Source of the DNA: Neocallimastix lanati (nom. inval.)
Taxonomy: Eukaryota > Neocallimastigomycota > Neocallimastigomycetes > Neocallimastigales > Neocallimastigaceae
DNA length: 40,000 nucleotides
Reading direction: 5' to 3'
Assembly: GCA_016946835.1 (NCBI GenBank)
Contig: JACVTC010000003.1
Location: forward strand, 3,677,501 to 3,717,500
Below the pieces are notes generated by a model. It was not told where the DNA came from. It ran no database searches and was given only the letters and a program-made list of their open reading frames with translations. The translations under genes and the position numbers were made by a program. Shown one piece after another: positions 11,285 to 24,359 of this stretch (the first letter of the stretch is position 1; the number at the start of each line of letters is the position of its first letter).

Positions 11285-14279
11285 ATGAACCAAATAAATT
11301 ATAAAAATTTCTCTTTATCAAAAATACTAATACTCTTTTTTATTTATTTGTTTATATATATTTTTATTTAGTTATTTAGTTTTATTTAATACTAAAGTGC
11401 TATAATTAGTTTTTTTTTTTCCTTTTTTTTTTTTTTTTTTTATAATTTTACATTGATTTATGTTTTTATATAATATAATTTTTATATATCAAATCCAGTT
11501 TTTATGTATAATATTAAAATATTTGTTCTTCATTCTCAATCCATTAATCATTTATAATTATTATAAATTATAAATTATGTTCAATATTAATAAATTTAGA
11601 TTTTTAAAATTTAAAAATTTTATTAAATAAATAAATAAATAAATAAAAAAAAACATTAACAAAAAATAACATCTTTAATTATATCATTCTTATAATTGAG
11701 TAATCTATAATAGCGCTTTAAATATTCAAATAAAATAAATATTATAAAGATAAAAAAATATATCATAAAGATAAAGAAAAGTATTCATTTTTCAAATAAA
11801 TATTAAACAATAAAAAAAAAAAAGTAATTTTAAACTTTTTTAAAAATGAATATTATTAAAGATAAAAATATATATATATTATATAAATCAAATTTCTTTC
11901 TTATTTATTATATTTAAATTTATTTTATTTTATTTTTATTAATACTTTATTCTTTTATATTACTTTATTATTTATTTTTTTTTTTTTTAATAAGCAAAGT
12001 TTAGAGAAGTACAGGATAAAGCAATTATTATAAATACTGTCTTTATTAATTAATCATCATATCATATAAGAAAGAATTCATAAATAATAACAAATAATTA
12101 AAAATTTAATAAATTAAATTTAAATGATAAATAGTGATAATAATGATAAACATATGAATACTTTTATTGAAAAAAATAATACTAGTTAATTATAAATATA
12201 TGATACTAATGAATAATTAATTATTAATTATTAATTAATAATTAGATAATAATTAATAGAAAAAATAATAATTAATAATAATAGTAATAATAATAATATT
12301 AATATGTTAATAAATAATTAAAAAAAATAATAATAAATAATAATATAAATATAGCATATAATAATAATAATAATAATAACCAATATAATAATAATCATAA
12401 TATCATAAAATTATTATTTATTATGATTTATTATTTATTAGGATTAATAAAAAAAAAAAAAAAAAAACCTCCTTTTTTTTTTTAATAACAAATAATAGTA
12501 TACATATATAAATTCATAAGCCAAATTAATTAATAATTATAATAATAATATAATAATGAATATATAAATAGTATTTTAAAAATGAATTTATTTTTTTTAG
12601 TAACAATATTAATGTGAAAGAGTATTTATTATTATTAAATCATATATAATAATATTTATTAATATATATTCTACAATCTACAATTATAAAACAATTATCC
12701 TAATAACATGACCTCGCCTATTTACTATTGGAACTTCAACTATAAACAACTTTTATATCTATTGGAATTTGGTTATTTATTTGTTTTACCTCAAATATCC
12801 ATCTATCTATCACCTATATATATGTTAGGATTTTATTTTATTTTATTTTATTTTTATCTTATTTTATTTTATTTTCTATTTTCTATTAAAAAAAAAAAAA
12901 GTTTTAATAATTAATAATTCATGAATTTAATATTATTTAATTAAAAATTTGATATGATATGGTATAATTATTTTTTTTTTTTTATTAATTTATTTAATTA
13001 TTTAATTATTTAATTATTTATTATTTAATTATTTAATTATTTATTATTAATTATTTAATTATTATTAATTATTACCAGTATTCTTATTAAGGTATCTTTT
13101 TTTAATTTTAATTTTTTTTTATATTTTTTTTTCCCCAAAATTTACTTGTTTTCATTTTTATTTTATGGTTATTTTATATTAAATAAAAAATTAATAATTA
13201 ATAATTAATAATAAATAATCAATAATCAATGATAGTTATTTATTATTTAATAGTTATTTATTATTTAATAAATCATCTTTTTCCTATTTATTTATTTATT
13301 TATTTATTTTTTTCATCTTCATTTTATTTTACTTAACAATTTCAAAAAAAAAAAATTTTTTTTTTCTTTTTTTACATCATTTACATTTTCTACAATGGAC
13401 AAATAAATTTTGTATATGTATTACACAAAAGAATATGATTGGTTAGTTCATTTTCATCTTACGTAAGTAAGGTTACACATACTTGGATAATCTATTGATG
13501 ATGAAAAGAAAAAAAAATTTAAATTGAATTCAGTGCAATGGTAGAACAATAAAAAAACATTTAGTCTAAATTAAAATTTTAAAAAGAGATGAAAAAACAA
13601 ATACTAAAATGATATTAATTAAAGTTTCAATATAAATTATTATATGTCATTTACAAAATAGATTTATTTTTTATATGGTACAATACATCTATAATATATG
13701 AATTCTTTATTTTCAAAATTTTTAATTAATTTTTTGGAAAATTAACGAAGCTTTTTAAATATTAAAAAAAAATTTGTGATTTCATATATTTATTTATTCA
13801 TTTATTTATTATTTATTTATTATTTATTTATTTATTATTTATTTATTTAAATAATAATTAATATTCTTAATATTAAATTCAAATGTTTAAAAAAATAATA
13901 ATAATTAATATTCTTAATATTAAATTCAATGTTTAATATTAATTTATGTATATTAGCATTCTATATTCAGAATTCAGAATACAATTTGATATATAATCTA
14001 ATTTATTATGAAATGTACTGTTCATTATTTTTTTTTATTTTTATAATTTTAAAAATTAATGAAGAATTTAAATGTTAATATAAGCAAAGGAATGAAATAT
14101 AAAAATAAAGGAATTAATTAATTTATAAATTTGTATATAATTAAATTTTAATTTAAGCCATGAATAAATTAAAAAGTGAAAGAAAAGAAAAAAGAGTTGA
14201 AAATTCTTTTTAAATTTTTTTACATCTAAAAAATAATAATAAAATGTTAAAATATTTGAGTCTGTTAATTGATTTTAAA

Positions 14280-14710
14280 ATAATAAAATAATAAAATAAT
14301 AATTAATAATTAATAAATAATAAATAATAATTAATAAATAATAAATAATAAATAATAAATAATAAATAATAAATAATAAATAATAAATAATAAATAATAA
14401 ATAATTAAATAATAAATAATAAATAATAAATAATAAATAATAAATAATAAATAATAAATAATAAATAATAAATAATAAATAATAAATAATAAATAATAAA
14501 TAATAAATAATAAATAGTAAATAATAAATAATAAATAATAAATAATAAATAATAAATAATAATAGTAAATAATAAATAGTAAATAATAAATAATAAAAAG
14601 AATAAAAAGAGTATTTATTAATAAATAACAAAGAATAAAAAGAATAAAAAGAGTATTTATTAATAAATAATAAAAAGAATTAAAAGAGTATTTATTAATA
14701 AATAATAAAT
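14280..14710. repeat. AATAAAT heptamer minisatellite, left arm of a large inverted pair
   Basis: About 40 copies of the 7-bp unit AATAAAT are followed at 14605-14710 by three copies of a longer module containing GAGTATTTATTAATAAATAA. The same module occurs in inverted orientation from 15002. The apparent (LLFIIYY)n protein on the minus strand is only the translation of the heptamer. Confidence 0.9.
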
Positions 14711-14929
14711 AATGATTATTGAATATTAATTACTTAATTCTTAAAACAAACATTAATGCATAGTTTTATTATTAATATATCAAATCAATGATTATTAAGG
14801 AGAAAAATAGGACGAATAAATTCTATTAATATATTATTATAAATTAACATAAAACAAATTTATGATTAGATTGAAATGTTTTTATTTTAAAATTTATCTA
14901 TTTATCTATTATTTATTATTCCATTATTT

Positions 14930-15370
14930 ATCATTTATTATTTATTATTTATTATTTATTATTTATTATTTATTATTTATTATTTATTTATTTATTATTT
15001 ATTAATAAATACTCTTTTTATTATTTATTATTTATTATTTATTATTTATTATTTATTAATAAATACTCTTTTTATTATTTATTATTTATTATTTATTATT
15101 TATTATTTATTAATAAATACTCTTTTTATTATTTATTATTTATTATTTATTATTTATTATTTATTAATAAATACTCTTTTTATTATTTATTATTTATTAA
15201 TAAATACTCTTTTTATTATTTATTATTTATTATTTATTATTTATTATTTATTATTTATTATTTATTATTTATTAATAAATACTCTTTTTATTATTTATTA
15301 TTTATTATTTATTATTTATTATTTATTATTTATTATTCAATCATTTATTATTTATTATTTATTATTTAAT
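14930..15370. repeat. TTATTTA heptamer minisatellite, right arm, with six TTAATAAATACTC modules
   Basis: This is the complementary orientation of the array to its left. Blocks of the TTATTTA-type heptamer alternate with the module TTAATAAATACTCTTTTTA, whose copies begin at about 15002, 15056, 15110, 15163, 15197 and 15272. Spacing varies by whole heptamers. Confidence 0.9.
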
Positions 15371-16429
15371 TATTTTTAATAATAGTTAAATTTAAAACAT
15401 TTAATTAATTTAATATTTCATTATTATTATTATTATTATTATTATTAAATTTTTTTTTTTGATTTTTCTAATACTAAAAATATATATATTTAATTAAAAT
15501 AAAAAAATAATAATATCTTAATTTTTGATATGTTCATTGAATTATTTATTTATTTTATTATTTAATACTAAATGTTTAATTAATAATGTTAAATAATAAT
15601 TATTTATGTGCTTAGACATACTAATTATTAATTGTTTGTTATATCTTTAATGTTGGCTTATTATTTCTTTATCTTCCATGATAATTTATTACTTTTTGTT
15701 TAACTATCATTTAATTAATATTTAATTTTAATACTATGTTTATTAATTATAAGAATTAAAAATATATTTATATATATATATATTTAAGAAAAACTAATAA
15801 AAAAATAAATATCGACCAAAGATATCTAAAATAATTAATGGATAAGCTTTAAACTAGTGAAGTAGTTTAAAAAAAAAAAATTTATAGCCGTATTGCTTAA
15901 ATTATATATATATATATATATTATTCATTGCTGTTTAGTTCTGTTTAGTTTATTTTCTAATAGCAACTAAATAAAATAAATATATTTTATACGTTAGAAA
16001 AAAAAAATATATATATATATAAATGAGTTTCATAATAATGAAATAAATAATGTATTAAATAAAATAGAGAAATGAAATCTATTCTTTGTGTGATAATTAA
16101 TCACAATTAATTAAAGGAAAATAATTACAAAGATAGTTTTTTTTTTTTTTTTTTTTTATTGAATACATTAATTAAATAATATTTTAATTAGTATAAATTT
16201 AGTGACCCTCGATCATAGTTTAATGGCATCTTCTTTATTATACTATTTATTAATTTTAAAAAATTAACCCTGAATTTTATTTTTTTTCTCTCTATTTATT
16301 ATTCATTGGTAATTTATTTGTTATTCCCTATTTATTATACCCTGAAATTTATTTTATTTTTCCTTAATAATTATTATCCATAGCTTCTTAGTTATTATCT
16401 GCTATTTATTATTCTACTATTCTATAACT

Positions 16430-16710
16430 TATTATTTATTTTTTCATTATTTATTATTCAATTATATATTATTCTATAACTTATTATTTATTATTTATTA
16501 TATATTATATATTTATTATTTATTATTTATTATTTATTATTAATAAATACTCTATTATTATTATTTATTCTTTCATTATTTATTCTTTCATTATTTATTA
16601 TTTATTATTAATAAATACTCTTTTATTATTATTTATTCTTTCATTATTTATTATTTATTATTAAATAAATACTCTTTTATTATTATTTATTCTTTCATTA
16701 TTCATTCTTT
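16430..16710. repeat. Diverged third copy of the heptamer/AATAAATACTC repeat
   Basis: Three further AATAAATACTC modules occur here, now separated by blocks containing TTATTCTTTCATTATTTA. The array is in the same orientation as 14930-15370 but with more substitutions, so it is probably older. Confidence 0.8.
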
Positions 16711-17870
16711 CATTATTTAAATATTTAATTATTTAATTATTAATAATTAAGTTAGGATGATTTATACTTGTGGACTTCTAATAATATGCAATGAAAACTA
16801 ACAAAGAAATCTTAAATTAATTTTAATTTTAATTTCTTTATTTTTTTTTTATTTATAAAGGTTTAACATTAATTTATTTAACGTTGAAATAAATTATTTA
16901 ATGTTCTATCAAATAAGGAAATAGTTTAAAATGGAAATTAATATAAACTATATATTTATACTATTTATATTCTCTTATATTTATATTATTTATATTCTCT
17001 ATTTATTTTTATCTATGATTACAGTATATAACAAATATATGTCAAGTACAATTCAATCATCAAAAATATTAAAAAGCAAATTCATTTAAGAGAAAGGGTT
17101 TAGCTTTTATTTAATGCTATTTTATTTTTGATATATGTAAAAGTAAATCTATGGAATATATTACTATTAACTTTTTAAATATATTCAAATATAGTCATAT
17201 TTAAATAAATTGTATTCACAAAAAATATCCTAAAAAATATGAAATTTAATAAAAAATAAAAAAAAACAAATTATGTATTATATATTAAAATAGAATTTTA
17301 ATAAATAAATAAATAAATAAATAGATTAATTAATGAACTTTATTATTTAATGTTTCTTTCATCTTATTTAAATTATTATGTAATTATATTATACATATTT
17401 TTACAATATATTTTTATTTAATATTTATTTATTATGATAGTATATTAATAATATATTATAAATTAAGATGAATTTATATTCTAGAATAAATTTAATAGAG
17501 AGTTTCAAATTTATATATATTTATTATATATTTACTTATATGTATTAAATTAAATAATTAAAATATATATTCATATATGTTGCAATATATTTAAAATATA
17601 TGTTAATATATTATTTAATATATGAGTCGAGGTTTAATTTTAAAATATTCCATGACAAAATGAAATATAATAAGAGTATAATATTAATTATAAATGAAAT
17701 AATAGTATTTATTAATAAATAGATTAATTCACGATTGAAAAGTATCGAGAATTATTAAAAAACAAAAAAAAGCATATAAATATTCAAAATTTTGTTCAAA
17801 ATTTTTTTAGTACTTAACTATTTTCTTGCTTATTTCAAGAAATATTTAATATTATTAATTTAATACAAAA

Positions 17871-19785
17871 ATGTTTACAGAAGTAAAGTCTGCTCTTCAA
17901 AAGCCAACCAGAAAGTACACTTACAGAGAAGTTGATGAATCCGAAGTTGTCTCTGCTCTTGAAGAACTCTTCGTTATTCGTCCACAAGTAAATAACTTTT
18001 AAATAATAAATAATTAACTTTTTTTTATTTTTATGAAAAAAAAAAAAAAAAAAAAAAAAAGATAAAATAAAAAAAATATTATTATTAATAAAAAGTTAGA
18101 TAATATAATAAAATAGTATTAATTTATAATAATGAAATTTAAGGAATAAAAAAATTAAAGTAATAAAAAATATGAAAATGAAAAAATTAGGAATTATAAT
18201 ATCACAATAAAAAAAAAATTGATTTAAATATTTAAAAAGAATATATTGATAATATAAAATAATAAGTATTATGATAAAAAAAAAATAAATATTAGTATAT
18301 ATAAAATACTAATAAAATATTTAAAAAACTTTTTCAAATATAGACTCTTCGTAACATCTGTAAGCACTTTGTTGATGAATTAACTTTAGGTCTTAAGGAA
18401 GATGGTCACACTTTAAAGATGATTCCATCTTACGTTACTCGTAGACCAACTGGTAAGGAAACTGGTTCTTATCTTGCTTTAGATCTTGGAGGTAATTTTT
18501 CATCATAAAGTTTAATTAATAACTTTAAAATTTATTTATTGAGTATATTCTTTACAGTTAAAAAGTAAAGTAATATTAATATGTATATGTAATCTATTAT
18601 TAATATTATTATTATTATTTTGTATTATTGATAAAAATTAAAAAAAAAAAAAAAAAAGGTACCAACTTCCGTGTCTGTGAAGTTTACCTTGAAGGTGATT
18701 CCAAGGTTCGTCTTACTCAAAAGAAGTTCACTATTCCAGATTACGCCAAGTGCGGTCAATCTGATGTTCTTTTCGATTTCCTTGCTGATTCCGTTCTTAC
18801 TTTCATTACTGAAAACAACATTCCAACTGAAAGTGATATTCCACTTGGTTTCACTTTCTCCTTCCCAGTCAACCAAACTGCCATTGACAAGGGTTACTTA
18901 ATGGTCTGGACTAAGGGTTTCGACTGCAAGGACACCATTAACAAGGATGTTGTTGCTCTCTTAAACGAAGCTCTTGCCAGAAAGAACGTTAAGGTTCACG
19001 TTACTGCTCTTGTTAACGATACCGTTGGTACTTTAATGTCCCACGCTTACAATGACCCAGGTACATTCGTTGGTGTCATTCTTGGTACTGGTACAAATGC
19101 TGCCTACGTTGAAAAGGTTTCTGCTATTCCAAAGTGGAAGGGTGGTCCAGTTGAATCTGGTGAAATGATCATTAACTGTGAATGGGGAGCTTTCGATAAT
19201 GAAAGAGTTGTTCTTCCATTCAACAAATACGACCAAAAGATGGATGAAGAATCTACTAACCCAGGTCAACAAACCTTTGAAAAGATGATCTCTGGTATGT
19301 ACCTTGGTGAAATCGTTCGTCAAGTTATTGTTGAACTTGTTCAACGTCGTATTTTATTCGGTGGTGTTTCCTCTCCAGAAATTGAAACTCCATATAAGTT
19401 TGAAACTGCTTACATGTCTAGAATTGAAAGAGATCACACTTCTGATCTCCTTGATACTAAGATGGTCTTACAAGAACTTCTTAACATTCCATACCCAGCT
19501 CCACGTGACCGTCGTATTGTTCGTCGTATCTGTGAACTCGTCGCTACTCGTGCTGCTCGTCTTTCTGCCGTCGGTGTTGCTGCCGTCGTTACTAAGATGG
19601 AACGTGTCAACGATGGTTGTACCGTTGCTATTGATGGTTCTGTCTACGAACACTACCCACACTTTGGTAACAGAATGAAGGATGCTCTTCACGAACTTTT
19701 AGGTATGTTTGAAGAAAATGTTAACATTGTTCTTGGTAAGGATGGTAGTAGTGTTGGTGCTGGTGTTATTGCCGCTCTTGCTTAA
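17871..19785 (+). CDS. Hexokinase, three exons, 463 aa
   Basis: Phosphorylates glucose and other hexoses with ATP in the cytosol, the entry step of glycolysis. Exons are 17871-17987, 18344-18491 and 18659-19785, with GT-AG introns of 356 and 167 bp. The ATG at 17871 begins MFTEVKSAL. Family signatures are LDLGGTNFR (phosphate loop, residues 85-93), LGFTFSFP followed by WTKGF (sugar-binding segment), LVNDTVGT with catalytic Asp209, GVILGTGTNAAY, and a C-terminal VAIDGSVYEHYP and LGKDGSSVGAG. The length fits a single-domain fungal hexokinase. Lys is mostly AAG and Gly mostly GGT, the pattern of a highly expressed gene. Intron 2 ends in an unbroken A run before the AG. Whether it is a hexokinase or a more glucose-specific glucokinase cannot be told from sequence. 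Confidence 0.96.
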
Positions 19786-20619
19786 ATAACTTGATAAAAA
19801 AAATTATTAATTTCTTTTTTTTTTTTTTAGTACTTTATATTTAAAGTGTTGAAAGAAAAAAAAAATTTTTTTTTAAAAATAAAAAAAATATATAATAGAA
19901 CCTTTTAATAATATATTAGATTTTATAATATATTTTTTAAAATTTTTATAAAAAAAAAAAATTCCCTCTAAAGAAAGAATTAATTTAATCTAGTATATAA
20001 AAAAAAATAAGTATTTTTTTATAGATCTTTTTAATAATAGTAATAATAATTTAAAAATATTTCTTGTTTTATTTATATAATAAAAGAAAAAGTATTTATC
20101 TCTTTTAATTTTATTAAAAACAAGAAATAGAAAAAAAAAAATATTCAAGGATTTTTTTTTTAAACTTAACTTAAAAGAACGAAACTTAACTTGAATTAAA
20201 TTTAAAATTAATATATTAAAAAAAAGAGCAACAAAAATAAATTAAAATCAAAAAAAATACATTTCATAAAAAAAAAAAAAAACATTATTAATTAATTTGT
20301 AAAAAAAAAAATAAAAATAAAAATAAAAATAAAACCTTAATAAATTAAGAAATATAAAATAAAAAAAAAAAAAAAAATAAAAAAAAATATCCATGTAATT
20401 CTTATGATTTATTTTTTATTTTTTATGTGTTTATTGAAAATGATAGTTTTTATATTACTTATAATCTATTTATATAGTATATATTTATAAATTATGTAAG
20501 TAGATATGGTATGGTCTTGTTTTAATTAAAGTTTTTTTTTTTTTTTTTTTTATTTTTTTATTATTTTTAATTCCCTCTACAGTAAAACTGATTAACTTTT
20601 AAAAAAAAAAAAAAAAATT
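19786..20619. other. Hexokinase 3' flank, AT-rich, no gene
   Basis: Homopolymer-rich sequence with no reading frame of interest. It ends in a 17-base A run (20601-20617) directly before the 5'-truncated LINE fragment. Confidence 0.8.
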
Positions 20620-22137
20620 GATAACCTTGATGATTAAATTACTTATCTCTAAAGTTACTAAAGCTCTCTTTTCTGTTAGTAAATTTCTTTCAAATTCCAA
20701 AATTCCTATTCCATTTAACTTGGTATGAACTATATACCAAGCACTAATCAATATACATATCTTGGTATACCTTTTAATGAATCGTTGGATTTAGAACCTA
20801 TTATTGCTAAGATGAATAGTAAAATTAATTATACAGTTAACTCTTTCTTTAGATTTTTAACCAATAGGAATGTTCCTTTCTACTTTAAAACTCGTATACT
20901 AGTTTCTTTTGTCCTTAGTTCAGTGCTTTATTATGCTCCCTTACTTGGTTCAAATAAAAAGAATACTGAAAAAGCTCAAACTGCTTTTAATCGAGGTTTG
21001 TATTGGAGTTTCGGGTTTAAAAATAAAACCTCCAATACTTCAATTTACAATATGTCTAAGGAACTTTCTATACCTCCTACAGCTAGTTTTTGTGCTAAGG
21101 CGATGATTCGATGTTTTAAAATGTGGAAAGATTCTTCTTGTATTATTTCTCATTTAGTCAAAAATATACCTACACTTTCTCACTATTCATGGACGAAAAA
21201 AGCACGGAGTTTAGCAGTACACAAGCACAATAATAAACTTCCTGGAGAAATAAGGAAGTTTTACTGGGAAAATATTCATTATTCAAGCACTCCTGCGATC
21301 AGATCTACAAAATACAAGAAATTTAAATTTGGTTTTAAAAAATTTATTCAACGTCTATCACTTAAATATTCACAATTTTCTCTTGGATTTTTTTGGATTG
21401 GACGAATTAAATGTGGATTCAAATTTGATGTAAAAACGTATGTTAAAAGTAATCTAGTATCAGAAAATTGCCCAACATACTGCCCTTGTTGTGGTGAGAG
21501 TAACAGCATACCTAGTTTTACACACTGGATACTTTTATGTCCTAAATTTGAAGAATTTAGGCAACATTTCATTCCCTTTGTTGATGAAATTTTTATTAAT
21601 TTTTCTCTTATTGTTCATGAGAAATCATTGAACATTCCTGATGATAAAGAGGAAGATTTTGATGATAATATCAATTTTTACGTGCTGTGTCTCCTTCTTG
21701 GCGGAAATGCAGTATTTGAAATCTTAAAGATCGGCTCGGGGGAAAGAAGGCGATATATTAATAATATTTTTCAATCACCTTCGAACGAGTCTTCTTTCCC
21801 GATTTCATATTTTGTGGGGCTTGCGGAATTCCTTACTAACGTTATGCCTATTGTGATTGGTGATTTTTACACCATGATCGATTTGTATAGTGTTAGATCT
21901 ACCGTTGTCAAGAGCGTTGACGTCGTAACGATAAGGCAAAGAAGAAATTCTGATACAGATTCGAATGATAATTTTCATCCACATGGAGTTATCTTCGATG
22001 AATGGGAAGAGTTAGAGGCCTTTTCGTCCTCGAAACTCATAACGTAGTTTTTTAATATTAATATAAAAAATAATTTCATGTATTTAAATTTCATGTATTT
22101 TTTAAAAAAAATATTATTAAATAAAGTTTATTCCTAG

Positions 22138-22184
<47 letters not shown>
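20620..22184 (+). mobile_element. LINE-type retrotransposon fragment A, 5'-truncated, with poly(A) tail
   Basis: Coding resemblance to LINE ORF2 starts at about 20637 in a frame that ends near 20718 and continues one frame over from 20725, so one frameshift separates them. A 3' UTR with the motif CATGTATTTT and an AATAAAG signal follows the stop. A 44-base pure A tail at 22141-22184 closes the element. Truncation at the 5' end and an A tail are hallmarks of target-primed insertion. The 5' limit is approximate. Confidence 0.85.
20725..22047 (+). pseudogene. LINE ORF2 C-terminal region (post-RT segment and Cys/His knuckle)
   Basis: This is a 440-codon open frame but only the tail of a much longer ORF2; endonuclease and the catalytic RT core are absent. 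YTYLGIPF near the start and the following block correspond to the segment after the RT palm, found in many L1-type ORF2 proteins. A Cys/His cluster at 21469-21540 (CPTYCPCCGES, then HWILLC) is the usual C-terminal zinc knuckle. The ATG at 20725 is not a genuine start, since similar coding extends upstream in another frame. Confidence 0.85.
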
Positions 22185-22186
<2 letters not shown>

Positions 22187-23367
22187 AAGGATTAAGATGG
22201 ATTACAGGTATACAAAAAGCCAAATCATTTATTAATGTATATTCTATTTCAAAAGATTTAAATATTCCTCCATTGTCAGCTAAGTGTGCTTTGTCTCAAG
22301 TCAAATGTTTTGATAAGTGGAAAGATTCAAATTGTATTATTTCCTATTTAGTTAATAATATTCCAAAATCTAGAAAATATACATGGACAAAAGAAAGTAG
22401 AACTCTTAAACGTAAACTAGAGAAAAGAGGTAATAACGATAATAAAATCAAGGATTTTTATTGGAAAAGAGATATGAAAATCAATTCTATAAAAGCTGAG
22501 TTTTATAACAAAAACAAATTCGAAGAAAACATCAAAATTTATAAAACTTTGTTATGAATATCCTGATCTTTCATATGGTTTCTATTGGCTATTGAGAGCA
22601 CGAAGCGGATATAGATTAGATGCTAGAATTGCTAAAGCTGCAAAAATAATAAATCAAATGTGTCCTAATTTTTGTCCCTGTTCGTAAAAGTAATAAACAA
22701 TGGATAAGTCATTGGTTAATTGGCTGTCCTTTTTTCAATCATATTCGTAATAAAGTTAATGATAAAATTTTATTTTTATATAATGCTTTTTACCGTGGCA
22801 ACCTAACAAATGATATAGTTAATAGTAATAATGATAATAGTAATAGTAATAATAGTAATAGTAATAATAGTAATAGTAATAATAGTAATAGTAATAATAG
22901 TAATAGTACTAATAGTTAGAGTAATAATAGTAATAGTATTTTTAGTAATGTTAGTAATAGTATTGAAAATAATGTGTATATTGATTCTAGTGTGTGTGAA
23001 AAAGTGTTTAATTTCCTTCTTGGAGGTCGAAGTATTAATAATAACAGTACAAGGGAATGGAAGGATCTATTTTAGTGCCAGATGAAATCAGGTGCTTATT
23101 CTGATACTCCATTCTTGGTGGTTCCTGCGGCACTTCTCCAATTAACATTGTGAAGTCAAAGTTAATTATTATACTTCAGTATAATAATGCCCTTGTGAAG
23201 TCTTACAAATATTAATTAAATGAAACTAGAATATATTATACCATTATTTTATTTTATTTTGTGTTTTTTTTTTTGTTTATTTTTTTTATCTTTTTTTTTT
23301 GTTTATTATTTTATTACATGTATTTTATTAAATATTTAATTAATAAAGATGAAACAAGTTTGCTGCC

Positions 23368-23422
<55 letters not shown>
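22185..23422 (+). pseudogene. LINE fragment B, related ORF2 C-terminus with stops and frameshifts, poly(A) tail
   Basis: Homology to fragment A begins at 22189 (GLRW, compared with GLYW in A) right after A's poly(A) tail. It continues through WKDSNCIISYLV (A has WKDSSCIISHLV), then YGFYWLLRARSGY, and a Cys cluster CPNFCPC broken by a stop near 22686. There is also a stop at 22555-22557. A coding (AAT/AGT)n expansion at about 22829-22945 encodes Asn/Ser. The LLGG motif near 23020 matches A. The 3' UTR again carries CATGTATTTT and AATAAAG, and the tail is 52 A (23371-23422). The two copies are clearly paralogous, not a recent duplication. Confidence 0.85.
22829..22945. repeat. (AAT/AGT)n coding microsatellite in LINE fragment B
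   Basis: Imperfect units of AATAGTAATAGTAAT translate as Asn/Ser runs in the decayed ORF2 frame. One unit carries a TAG stop. Translation of another frame gives an (IVIV)n artefact. Confidence 0.85.
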
Positions 23423-23426
<4 letters not shown>

Positions 23427-24359
23427 AAAAACAAAAAAAAAAAAAAAAAAAAAATTGTGAATATTTAGAAAAATTCTTAGATGTTGATTTATTCATTAAG
23501 AATATGATTCCCAATCCCCAATGATGTGAACTGTTTTTCCAGGTCCATGGAGGGTTGATGGAAAAGTAAGAACCTATATCAGGTGTACTAATTACAGCTT
23601 CCTGTGATTCTGATGATTATCGATGGTTATCCTTTCTAAAGTGGCTTCTAGTACGAAGAGAGAAAACTGGAAGACTGGAAGACTGTAGAAAGTGAACTTG
23701 ATGTTTGATATTGTTTTAAACTGGATACGTAGTAACATTGGATTTGTATAATTAATAATATCATGTAGTTTCTACATATTATCATTGTAATGAATCTATT
23801 GTATTTTTTTACTTTAGCATTATTTTGTATATGTATTTTTCTATAGTATTATTTATACTTTCATGTAGCTATTTGTAAAATGGAAATATAGGAGATTGAT
23901 TCACTCCAAAGCTGGTGTTTAAGATATTATTTAATGGATAGGAATCTTTTTTTATAGTCTTTCACTACTAACATTATTTACATTTTCATTTCAGTTTATT
24001 TATGATTACATTAGAGAAAATTATTTTATCAATCAAAGCTTTACAAATCGATTAGAATTTCAGAAACTCAAAAAGTTAACAGAAAATACAAAACAGAAAA
24101 ATAAAAAAAAAAAAAAAAAAATAGAGTTTATTCATTATATTTTTCATTACTATAAAATTCTTTAAGTTGTTCATTTTATTTAAACTTAATCAACTACTCC
24201 ACGAAGATAGGATCTTCATATTTTTATTATTATTTTATTTTTTTATTTATTAATTTATATTTTCTATTTAATTATATATATTTTTATTTATATTTCTTAG
24301 TTTTTAGTATTTTAGTTTTCATTGTTTCATTTTTTTTAAATTGTAGTTTTTTCAGTTCA
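23423..24359. other. Unassigned spacer between LINE fragments, possible 3' UTR remnants
   Basis: The segment is less AT-rich than true intergenic DNA and contains two more A tails (about 23432-23454 and 24104-24121). This suggests further 3' ends of LINE copies with almost no coding sequence left. No conserved protein motif could be recognised. Confidence 0.45.

Larger units (their letters stand above)
8121..17870. other. Long AT-rich intergenic region, no confident gene
   Basis: This spacer of about 9.7 kb separates the divergent DEK-like and hexokinase genes. It consists of homopolymers (a 37-base T run near 8980-9016), (TTTA)n, (AT)n and heptamer minisatellites. The reading frames inside are short, repeat-derived or compositionally indistinguishable from noncoding DNA. 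Two short coding-like minus-strand stretches (8343-8449 and 10647-10759) are discussed under findings. Multi-exon genes with tiny AT-rich exons could still hide here. Confidence 0.7.

Noticed and set aside
12708-12914. 68-codon plus-strand frame with Tyr/Phe/Leu-rich C-terminus
   Set aside because: The second half is a TTTTA microsatellite and the first half has no recognisable motif; not enough to call a gene.
14275-14631. 118-codon minus-strand frame of the same LLFIIYY type
   Set aside because: Translation of the heptamer minisatellite, not a membrane protein.
14930-15370. CRISPR-like array of regularly repeated modules
   Set aside because: The spacers are simple TTATTTA repeats rather than unique sequence, and the genome is eukaryotic.
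19033-19692. Antisense and out-of-frame open frames within hexokinase
   Set aside because: Codon-bias shadows of a conserved, spliced enzyme gene.
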